A DNA stretch of 64,000 nt from Cryptomeria japonica (Eukaryota; Streptophyta; Pinopsida; Cupressales; Cupressaceae): positions 481,513,900 through 481,577,899 of the forward strand of contig NC_081406.1 in assembly GCF_030272615.1 (NCBI RefSeq), in the 5' to 3' direction. The notes beneath the pieces are model-generated. The model worked only from the letters and a program-made list of their open reading frames with translations, had not been told where the DNA came from and ran no database searches. Shown piece after piece: positions 56,840 to 64,000 of the stretch. Both the position numbers and the translations under genes were made by a program. How positions within the stretch are numbered: the first letter of the stretch is position 1; each line of letters begins with the position of its first letter.

Positions 56840-58234
56840 CTAGATTTGTTCTTCCACAAAACTCCATTTGTTTACTGCCTCATCCTCTTTTGGTTGAAGG
56901 ATTTTAAGATTTCCTTCATCGTATCTTGTTTTCTTGCAGGGGCTTTCCCCTTCCTCCCTACTTTCTCCTTTATTGGATATAACCTCAATATGATGGGCTT
57001 GACTTTTTCTCCCACATTTATGTCCTAGCTCCCAAATTTCTTTGCACCTGTAGCACAAGTTTTTATTCTTACGATCACTTTGGTTGCAAGTATGCCCCTT
57101 CTCCCAAGGGTCTTTACACTTGTAGCACAACTTTTCCTCTCGATGTTCTTTATTACAAACATGCCCATGCCCCCATGGGTCTTTACACCTGAAGCATAGA
57201 CTTTTCTTTTGAAGTTCTTCTCGAGTGTCTTGCGGAAGAAATATTCCCTCACGCCTATCCTTTCCATAGAGATATTCTTCCTTTGATATCTCCTTTCTAG
57301 AGAAATCCTTTTCCCTCATTTTGGTGAAGTCATACTTAGTAGCTTTTAGGATTGCTTCTTCTAAGTTTGGTGGGTCTAGGGCACTCACTATGATCTTGAT
57401 TGATTCCTTTAGTCCTTCCACGAATAAATATGTGAGTCTTCTTATAGAAATCTCCAGTACCATCATTACTAGTTTTTGGAATTCAATAGCATAGTCTTCA
57501 ACCATTCCATATTGCTTTAGTTGAGTGAGTTCTCTAAAATACCACTCAGGATGTTTTGGTCGAATCTTGTGATGAGTTTTTGGGTCTTGAGTAATGAGGC
57601 CATGGTGCCACCAATCGTGAGTTATCCCTGCTAAATGGAGCACAGCGAACTTAATAACATTTTCCTCGGTCATAAGACTAAGTGATAGGTAGGTATCTAG
57701 TTTTTGGACCCATGACCGTGTTGTGCATTTCCTGGATCCATCAAAGTTTGGAATGGTCATCTTACTTATCCTTTCCTTAAGGCCTCTATTGGGATGCCTT
57801 CTTCTCCTATTAGGGGCGACCCTTGTTTTTGCTTCACAATAATCTCTAAAGGATATACTTCTTTGTACCTCGGGGTCTAACCTAGAGTATATTTCAGCAA
57901 GATCCTCTACGCTATCTATAGCTGGTTTCTCTTCTTCTAACATGTGTTCTTCTCTTGGTAAGAAAGGAGGCATAATAGGTCTAAGAGTTGATGCAATTGT
58001 GGGGTGATCATTTTCGGAGTGATTTGAATGAGTATCCCTCCCATGGTTTTGATTGGATCTAGAATTGTTATTATTATTTATGCTTTGGATGGCTTGGAGG
58101 AGTTGGGTTGTTCTGTCAAATTTTTCATTTTGACTAAAGAGGGTTTGATTTCTTTGTTCCAGGAAAGCCCTAAATTCGTTGCCCAATTGCTCACCCATGT
58201 TGGATCTAGTCCCCCTTCTCCAGTAGGTTTGCAT
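56840..58234 (-). CDS. Element O gag with three zinc knuckles
   Basis: The frame is intact at 464 codons. After an N-rich region (about residues 50-65) comes a gag core with MTIPNFDGSRKCTTRSWVQK, HDWWHHGLI and WYFRELTQLKQYGMVEDYAI. The C-terminal part has three knuckles in a row, CFRCKDPWGHGHVC, CYKCKDPWEKGHTC and CYRCKEIWELGHKC, all C-X2-C-X7-H-X-C as in plant chromovirus gag, which usually has one. Spacing is regular, about 25-30 residues. It is the only intact retroelement frame of this size in the window. No protease or pol follows, so it may be kept to supply or package in trans. The start is the first ATG after the primer site (31 bases downstream). Confidence 0.88.
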   Translation of the reverse strand: MQTYWRRGTRSNMGEQLGNEFRAFLEQRNQTLFSQNEKFDRTTQLLQAIQSINNNNNSRSNQNHGRDTHSNHSENDHPTIASTLRPIMPPFLPREEHMLEEEKPAIDSVEDLAEIYSRLDPEVQRSISFRDYCEAKTRVAPNRRRRHPNRGLKERISKMTIPNFDGSRKCTTRSWVQKLDTYLSLSLMTEENVIKFAVLHLAGITHDWWHHGLITQDPKTHHKIRPKHPEWYFRELTQLKQYGMVEDYAIEFQKLVMMVLEISIRRLTYLFVEGLKESIKIIVSALDPPNLEEAILKATKYDFTKMREKDFSRKEISKEEYLYGKDRREGIFLPQDTREELQKKSLCFRCKDPWGHGHVCNKEHREEKLCYKCKDPWEKGHTCNQSDRKNKNLCYRCKEIWELGHKCGRKSQAHHIEVISNKGESREEGESPCKKTRYDEGNLKILQPKEDEAVNKWSFVEEQI

Positions 58235-58264
58235 TAACTACTCTTCACAAGATGACAGGAAAGT

Positions 58265-58277
58265 TGCTGTGATACCA
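58265..58277 (-). promoter_or_regulatory. Primer-binding site of element O
   Basis: TGGTATCACAGCA on the minus strand, two bases after the LTR end GGGGACATTACA. It differs by one base from the initiator tRNA-Met complement over the first twelve bases. Confidence 0.78.
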
Positions 58278-58279
58278 CT

Positions 58280-59788
58280 TGTAATGTCCCCTTTTATTAA
58301 CACTTAGGAAATAGGGACAATTACCTTGCAAAATCAATCGCAGGAGCCTTCTTTCCTTTAAACCTTGATTATTATGTTCTATGAAACCAATATAAACTCA
58401 TATAATTGATAAGATATATATAGACAGTATTTCAAGAACAGTCTATATATATTTAGGAATAATATCAATAATAAATATCAATGTTACTTCTGATTCAACA
58501 ATTTGATATATGCTAGGTGAATTGATCTTTATATTTGCACTTAATGTAATTCACAATAATGTCTCTGCTATGTCTGATATGACTGAAACAATTATGCAAA
58601 GATGATCTAGTTATACAATATGATGTAGCCTTCTCTGATTTGGCAATGGAGGATATGCTATTATGTCTTCTAATCGCTTATAGTGATTTACTTGCTATTT
58701 CTGATACAATTCTTAAATGTATGCAATAAATATGATGTCAATATCGCTTAAACCGATATGCTGCTGTTTCAGATAAGGAATTATATTCTTGCAACATTTT
58801 TGATGCTGTTTCTGATATTTCTGATTAAACCTTGCAACACTGGTGCTGTCTCTGATTTTACTTTGTATGTAAGCAACTGGTTAATGCCAATAAGGCAATC
58901 ACTGAATAGAGCCTATCCAATATCGATACCAAGAAGAGATAAATACAAATCCAATGATGTTTGAGAGAATGAGATCAATCTCCATTATGTATCTTGCAAA
59001 CCTGAAAGGTTATATCCTTTGGATGTGAAGAGACGTTTCCCTTCCTTAATCACCTCTTTTGATAAACAATGATTAATGCTTTAATCACTCCTCTCCGCAA
59101 TTATTTGCTAATTGCTCTAGTTGCTGCTATCCATAATTAATGATTATTTGTTCTTTTATTCAATCACATGTGTAAGTCTAATCGCTGCCTTCTTCAGGAG
59201 CACAGTTGCTATTCAATATTACCATGTTTATGAATTGTTATTTACACAATAGTCTTCAAAATCTTTAATCACTGCCTCTTAACAGCTTCTGAAATATCTT
59301 CTTCCAATCAAGGCTCAGTCACTTTAGTCTTCCATGAGTAGCAATGTATTTATGTGTTATATGAAATGATGTCCGCCAAATATATTGATTCTTCAAAGCC
59401 ACGCAGCAATCTTCAAATATATAATTCCTCCAATTATATTAGTTGATAGTTCGCACCATGAATTGCACACGATAATTATATAATATTGTATCCAATATTC
59501 TTGGCGATAGAGTTAAATAGTTTTTACCAAATAATAATTGCCTCAGCTATATGTTAAAGTCCAGATCAATAATTAATTCACATCTTTGCCTATATGAACT
59601 AGTTTGACAATATTCTCTAACATTTATATTGTCAAGGACAGCGCAATTGTTTAATTGTATGCCCTTCTCACGTGATTTAGCAAGCAAGGATTAGAATCGA
59701 TGATTCAAAGATCTGATTCCACTTGTAGTCCTTATTAGCATCAAGTATTAGAATCGATGATTCAAAGATCTGGCTCCACTTGTATTAA
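58280..59788 (-). repeat. 5' LTR of element O (start truncated)
   Basis: It matches the split 3' LTR from its GGGGACATTACA end to near CACTTGTAGTC. About 120 bases of the LTR start are missing, replaced by a small duplication (GAATCGATGATTCAAAGATC twice, 59695-59785). Many single-base differences from the 3' LTR suggest an old insertion. Confidence 0.82.
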
Positions 59789-59954
59789 AAAGTTAAAACC
59801 ATTACATATATCAACAATTAAAATTGCTGAGTGATGCTGACCCCAATTGCAATAAAGCAACTATCACATGCAACAAAGATCTGTGCCCCTCTTACAAACA
59901 TTTGTAATCAACTTGACAATCAATTTTACAAACCAGTAACAATAAAGAAAATGG

Positions 59955-60505
59955 GGGGTTGACCCCGTATTGCAGCGGTATGCTGCACGCCTCTTGTTCA
60001 AGAGGTTATGTGTTCGAGTCTCTGCTCGAACCCCTTGACTCCCCCGTTGGCATTGGTGCGCAGGCAGAGAAAAAAGGATGTGGACGGTTGCAGGGCTCGT
60101 GGATCGTGCAGTACGGAGGCTGCCGAGGATGTTAATGCCCTTTCTGATTGCACGGGCACAGTGGTGGCGCGATGCTGATACAGGTGTACGGAGAGAGTTT
60201 GACGTGGAGTGATAAGGGTTGGAGATAAGGAGAGGTTGTCAGGTTGGAGTGATAAGGAGACTTTACAGAGAGATAAGGTGGCCCGAGCTTCGCAGATGGA
60301 GAGATAAGGTGGTGTCACGATCAATGGAGTGATAAGGTGTTCTTGCTCGTGGACAAAAGATGTGGAGAGACAAGCCGTAAGAGTCAAATATAGGAGGTGT
60401 TAATACCTCAGCAATGTAACCACGGGGATGGGATACCCCAATGTGATCCCACTGGTTCAAAGCTCCAATCAAAAGCGTAAGAGACCCAATTACTGATCGA
60501 AAAAA
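59955..60505 (+). mobile_element. tRNA-derived SINE, 551 bp, 17-bp TSD
   Basis: Perfect 17-bp duplications AACAATAAAGAAAATGG (59938-59954 and 60506-60522) flank it, and it ends in a short A tract. The head (59955-60035) is tRNA-like, with an A-box-like TTGCAGCGGTATGC, a CCTCT/AGAGG stem and a B-box-like GTTCGAGTC. The body carries GAGATAAGG/GTGATAAGG words repeated about seven times (60210-60330). SINEs are copied by LINE enzymes and transcribed by RNA polymerase III. The length is unusual for a plant SINE. Confidence 0.85.
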
Positions 60506-60575
60506 AACAATAAAGAAAATGGTTTAACAATGACAATTAATGTTGAATCTGGAAGAGGTGGTGATCAGTAAAAAA

Positions 60576-61553
60576 CAGTGTTACCCGAAAATGCGTTTCC
60601 GGCCTTAAGGCACCCGTTTCGGAAACGGAAACCATTTCGGGGACTTGGGGACGGCCGGAAACGTTTCCAAGCCATCCCCGATCCCCGAAATTTTCGGAAA
60701 CGGTCAACTATTTTTCCGGGGACCGTTGACTGTCCCCAGGACAGCAGGGGACACCCAAGCCATCCCCTAGCCATCCCGGGGACTGCTAGCCGTTTCCGGC
60801 ACTAAGGGCAATTAAAAAACAATTTTTTTTATAAAAAATATTATTTTTCAATTTTGAAAGCAATTAATTTTTTTTTAGAAAATCCGGATACCTGATCGTA
60901 GCAAGTAAAGTTTGTCTGATTTTTAAAAATTAATCGCTTGTAAATTATTATAATATTTATTATTTATTAATAATTAATAAATTAATTAATATTAATAAAT
61001 ATTAATTAATTTATTAATTATTAATAAATAATAAATATTATAATAATTTACAAGCAATTAATTTTTATTTTTTTGCAAAGTTTCGTTTTGTTTAATATTT
61101 TAGATAATATCGATACTTTAATATCATATATGATATAGAATCTAGATATAATCTATATTGATATCATATTGCTTCCCAAAGTTCAAACGAAAAAAAGAAA
61201 ACATTGCTGGGTGTCGGACGGGAGGAATTCATGGCAGGTAGGGAGGAGTTCACGGCAGGCAGTGCTCAAGAAAAATTGGAAAATAAAAAACATACTGGTG
61301 AGAACTGAAAACGTGAAGTCAAAGACTCAGAAGTGAAAGGGTTTTTTGATTTTGGTCTGAGAAGGAAAAAAGATTATGAAATTAGAATTAGAATCAAGAC
61401 TCTAATTTATAAATGTTATTATGTTGCTATGATTAAATTTCAGATATATATATATATATAGCCGTCCCCTGCCATCCCCTGTTCCGAGAAAAAAAAAATG
61501 TCCCAGAAACCCATTTCCCCATCCCCCCGTCCCGGAAACTCGGGGTAACATAG
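60576..61553. mobile_element. hAT-like MITE, 978 bp, TSD GTAAAAAA
   Basis: The ends read CAGTGTTACCCG and, inverted, CTATGTTACCCCG; 8-bp duplications GTAAAAAA lie at 60568-60575 and 61554-61561. Subterminal parts are rich in GGGGAC, GGGGATGG and TTTCCGG words. No transposase is encoded. The two extra flanking bases also match (CA), so a 10-bp duplication of Mutator type is possible, but the terminal repeats line up better with 8. Confidence 0.8.
60925..61066. repeat. Near-perfect inverted repeat, 69-bp arms, 4-bp loop
   Basis: Arms 60925-60993 and 60998-61066 match with one mismatch, around AATA. The arms are AT-rich apart from a CGCTTGTAAATT block. They lie inside the MITE. Confidence 0.92.
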
Positions 61554-61896
61554 GTAAAAAACATATGCAATTAGTATCCTTGTGAGAGCTGTGAAATCCC
61601 ACACAGGTCGAGTATGAGGGAGTAGAGTGTAAAATAAGAGATTTATTGTAGCCAATTGTTTCCACGATGTACCTTAGAACTGGAGCAGACAAGGCATTTG
61701 GGCTGCCTGGGGTAGTAGACTAAGTCTTTTAAGAGACCACATGATAGAGACGAAGAGTTGCTGTAGAGGTCACTTGTAAGGCCAACAAGTCCAACAAACT
61801 TGGAGGAAGATGCCGCCAAAATTGAAGCCCTCAATCTGTTATTTCTTTCCCTGTCTGTCACGCTGCCCACTTATTCTTAGAGCTCACAAAATGCTT

Positions 61897-62112
61897 GTAT
61901 ATTGGCATGAAAAGTGAAAGTCCATGTGGCGTATAGACTACATGATTAATAGTTTAAAAGAAACTTTAGTGAAGCCACACAGATATGAAGATCTTTACAT
62001 GCAAGTATATTGACATGGAAAGTGAACGTCCGCATGATGTATTGACTACACGATTACTGGTTCAAAAAAAACTTTGGTGAAGCCGCGCAGATATGAATAT
62101 TTTTGCATGCAA
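61897..62112. repeat. Two-copy tandem duplication, 108 bp
   Basis: Units 61897-62004 and 62005-62112 share GTATATTGRCATGRAAAGTG, a TACAYGATTA block and GCAGATATGAA or ACAGATATGAA. They differ at roughly one base in six. Confidence 0.85.
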
Positions 62113-62710
62113 TAACAATGATGATTAAACCATTGCCTTGTCCACCACTATGTTGGCTATCAAATGTGCCACCTTTGCAATAAATCAACATGAAATGAAG
62201 CCTATGGCCTACACAGAAGACATGGGTGAACCTTCCTTCACATTCAAGTGGGTTAGAACACCTAAGAGCCTCCTTTTCTAGTCTATTGATTGAGCTAATA
62301 TAATGAAGTTGAACAAAAACCACAGACCAGATTTTTGGTCCAGTCAATATGGTGAAAATGCCAATCCAATATAGAGCTAAGCCATTGGAAACATAGAATG
62401 TATCTCTTCTAACACCTTTGGAAACAAATAGAAATGATGAAGACAAAATCTCACAGATCTCAATGAAGCAAACCCTGCAAAAATGTAAGAGGCCAAAAGC
62501 AACAAATAGGTTGAATAGGCTAGAAGTTTTGGACAAATGGATTTTTGCCCAAAAGGATGAAATGGGCAAAGGGTCATTCGACCCTCTGCTTAAGACAATT
62601 TGCTGTCTTGCCCAAAATTCATATGCTACAAAATTTTGTACAGTACAATTTACAAGAGCAAAAAAACTACAAAAAATAAAGTTACCGTTTTTCACAAACT
62701 CCAAATTCAA
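62054..62710 (-). other. 218-codon open frame, unknown
   Basis: The frame is rich in F, I, S and L with hydrophobic runs and several cysteines. I recognise no domain. It begins 175 bases after a primer site on the same strand and could be a decayed retroelement region or a chance frame. Confidence that it is coding is low. Confidence 0.2.
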
Positions 62711-62872
62711 TGGTGATGATGATTGACTTCATGATAATCTATGATAGAGCTATGTGTGGAGTCACTTGGATGCAAGGAGACGTGCAAACTCGGAGAGAGA
62801 ATTGGCATGCGAGAAGCCCAGAGAGTCAAGCAATCTCACGCAAGCATCAAACCAGCACCTTCAAACATAGCC

Positions 62873-62885
62873 AACTCTAATACCA
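62873..62885 (-). promoter_or_regulatory. Primer-binding site next to small LTR
   Basis: TGGTATTAGAGTT on the minus strand, directly after the LTR end TAATCCCAACA. It has one change from TGGTATCAGAG. Confidence 0.7.
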
Positions 62886-63280
62886 TGTTGGGATTAGCCA
62901 AAACCAAAATGCACAACACCCTTCTACAAGTGAAACCAAATTAGCACAAAAAGCAGATATCTATCATATACAATGAGAGTGTAAGTAACGTACATAGAGA
63001 CCTTGCTTATATAAGCAAGGTTGATGAGGTGAGAAGGTACGAGACAATGATTGACTACCCCTCCAAACATAGGACACTTGTGAGCTCACTTGACAATTGT
63101 GTGAGCAAGTGGCAAGTGTGTATACAATAAGTGTCTCACTAAGTGAGAACACGTCTCAATCACACGAAGTGAGACAAAAATCTGGAAGTCCCTAAGTGGA
63201 GACTAAAGCAATGTGAATAGCACTCTCTCTAGGTATGCTATAACCTAACTAGTTTGATAAAGTCACTATTTACACCAACA
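62886..63280 (-). repeat. Small LTR, 395 bp
   Basis: On the minus strand it starts TGTTGGTGTAAATAG and ends CTAATCCCAACA, with TGTTGG/CCCAACA termini. A TATA box lies inside a perfect 22-bp palindrome (63000-63021; half-site ACCTTGCTTAT). A partner LTR was not found. Its layout resembles the solo LTR at 19795-20201. Confidence 0.75.
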
Positions 63281-63861
63281 ATAAATGTATTGCTCCCCTA
63301 ATTGGATTAGCTAGGAATTTGTCATACTTTTTCTTTCAAGTTGTAAGAGGGGATTATTGGAAATGCTTGCCAAGTTTTGAAGCCTAATGCATTGTCACAT
63401 GTAAGGCCCAGCCTTGCTGATAAACAACAACCTAATGGATAGTAATAGGGTTCAAATCTGATGATGCACTCTCCATCCATTAAATGAGTACTGGTGAGAG
63501 TGAATTAAAATTCACTAAGCAAAAAAAATTGATAGTGAATCTTAATGGTTTAAATAAAAAGAAACAGGTCGGAGTTCAACTAGAATTTAGGGATTTCAGT
63601 GGATCAGAAAACGATTATGAATTTTGATGATTTTGACAGTAGACAAAAATGAGTTTTCCATCTCTACCAGAAGAAATAAAGAAAAAAATTGCATTAATGT
63701 CTACCAGTGACCGAAGTAGGTCAATGGCACTTCAAAGAATATCCAGTAAAAAAGGTTATTAGGAAGAAAATAACCCTAGGAGCTGAAAATTAAGGGTTTT
63801 AATTCCTTCTCTAATTATTGTTTTTGGTTTCCTCTAAAGCAGAGTAGAACAGAGAACTGAC
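63281..63861. other. Intron stretch next to MED20 upstream exon
   Basis: AT-rich, with no coding remnant, repeat or terminal structure recognised. It ends at the MED20 splice donor (GTCAGT on the minus strand at 63861). Confidence 0.55.
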
Positions 63862-64000
63862 CTCGAAATTAAGGGTAATGGCTTTTCGGTAAGACTGCAG
63901 TTTATCAAATATGGAAGGGAGGTTGGAATCCGACTCCATCACCAGACGATGACTCCTTATAACAAATAAGTGTTTGTCTGGTTGTTCCTCAAACGAAATC
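63862..64000 (-). CDS. MED20: Mediator subunit 20, upstream exon (partial at window edge)
   Basis: The exon runs off the right edge. After one leftover base it encodes 46 codons: ISFEEQPDKHLFVIRSHRLV, then a segment with FDKLQSYRKAITLNFE, before the donor GAG/GTCAGT. This is the central MED20 region, with its EEQPxKxxF block and LQSYR helix. It continues the protein whose C-terminal exons are at 9764-9681 and 9511-9290; together they give 147 residues of an expected roughly 220. The missing N-terminal part lies beyond the window. The reading is intact. Confidence 0.93.

Larger units (their letters stand above)
42920..59788 (-). mobile_element. Gag-only LTR element O, interrupted by a Tat-like element
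   Basis: The minus strand has a 5' LTR (59788-58280, its start truncated), a primer site, gag (58234-56840), about 1.1 kb of noncoding sequence, a purine tract and a 3' LTR. That LTR starts TGTGATGTCCCC at 55742, runs to 54767, is broken by the 11.2-kb insertion, and resumes from 43514 to 42920, where it ends GGGGACATTACA. No pol is present, so it is non-autonomous. The intact LTR is about 1.57 kb. Confidence 0.85.
61562..62872. other. Unassigned stretch between MITE and small LTR
   Basis: It contains a two-copy 108-bp tandem duplication (61897-62112) and an unexplained 218-codon open frame (62054-62710, minus). As it lies downstream (minus strand) of a primer site at 62873-62885 it may be internal sequence of that element. 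Confidence 0.4.
9765..63861 (-). other. MED20: Giant MED20 intron, 54,097 bp, filled with transposons
   Basis: The donor is GAG/GTCAGT at 63862/63861 and the acceptor TTTCAG/GGTTTT at 9765/9764. Joining the two exons gives ...ITLNFE then GFQYKFGDFQ..., which is the expected MED20 order with no missing residues and a phase-0 junction. Everything between is transposable elements in both orientations plus short unassigned stretches; no other host gene is recognised. Very long repeat-filled introns are well known in conifers. I cannot exclude an assembly join, but the exact exon continuity argues for a genuine intron. Confidence 0.88.

Noticed and set aside
59998-60387. 129-codon open frame on the minus strand
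   Set aside because: It lies wholly inside the SINE and has no homology; GATAAGG repeats keep the frame open by chance.
60925-61066. microRNA precursor
   Set aside because: Arms are almost perfectly paired over 69 bases, AT-rich and inside a MITE, which fits a transposon inverted repeat better than a microRNA hairpin. Small-RNA data would be needed.
60568-61563. Mutator-type element with 10-bp TSD
   Set aside because: Ten flanking bases match, but the inverted termini align from the first C only if the duplication is 8 bp, which fits hAT. The alternative is kept open in the feature entry.
9765-63861. Additional host genes inside the intron
   Set aside because: All recognisable coding sequence in this interval belongs to transposable elements; the remaining open frames show no host family.

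Overview
The window reads as plant nuclear DNA, most probably from a gymnosperm. It holds one recognisable host gene, MED20 (a Mediator head subunit), on the minus strand. Its last coding exon is at 9290-9511 and the preceding 84-nt exon is at 9681-9764. A 139-nt piece of an upstream exon lies at the far right edge (63862-64000). All three pieces join in frame with GT-AG borders. About 54.1 kb of the window is therefore one phase-0 intron filled with nested transposable elements. Giant repeat-filled introns, decayed LTR elements and LTRs ending TGTRATGTCCCC suggest a conifer-type genome, but I cannot name the species.

Downstream of MED20 (1-9289) lies a broken minus-strand LINE (DUF4283-type ORF1, endonuclease, RT, zf-RVT and RNase H), followed directly by a further long broken reading frame that runs off the left edge. 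A tandem duplication sits at 7.9-8.6 kb.

Inside the intron, from left to right: copia A (10577-14393, TSD CCGTA) with a nested 1.2-kb solo LTR (TSD AGGAA); copia B (15091-18180, gag only); a minus-strand copia C relic holding a 407-bp solo LTR; a plus-strand gypsy relic with a coiled-coil 3' ORF (21.6-23.8 kb); a minus-strand gypsy gag-protease relic (24-25.6 kb); a tandem array of palindromic units (27.25-27.79 kb); a minus-strand chromovirus (28.5-33 kb) with a nested solo LTR (TSD TATCT) and a very long 5' LTR (about 33-41.4 kb). That LTR is itself interrupted by a composite copia insertion (33.3-38.5 kb) bounded by two 125-bp tRNA-like repeats.

From 42.9 to 59.8 kb lies a minus-strand gag-only LTR element with three zinc knuckles. 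Its 3' LTR is split by an 11.2-kb Tat-like Ty3/gypsy element (43515-54761, TSD TATGC, paired 1103-bp LTRs). Then come a 551-bp tRNA-derived SINE with 17-bp TSDs, a hAT-like MITE with a 69-bp hairpin, and a small LTR with adjacent PBS.

The most interesting signal is not a gene. Three separate copia-type elements (A, B and the 33-38 kb one) each carry, between the end of their coding region and the polypurine tract, a series of short stem-loops. Loop sequence and length are held within a series while the stems change in a compensating way. The sequences of the three series are unrelated, but position and architecture are the same. A 17-copy array occupies the matching place in the Tat-like element. 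This could be an RNA-level feature shared by these retrotransposons.
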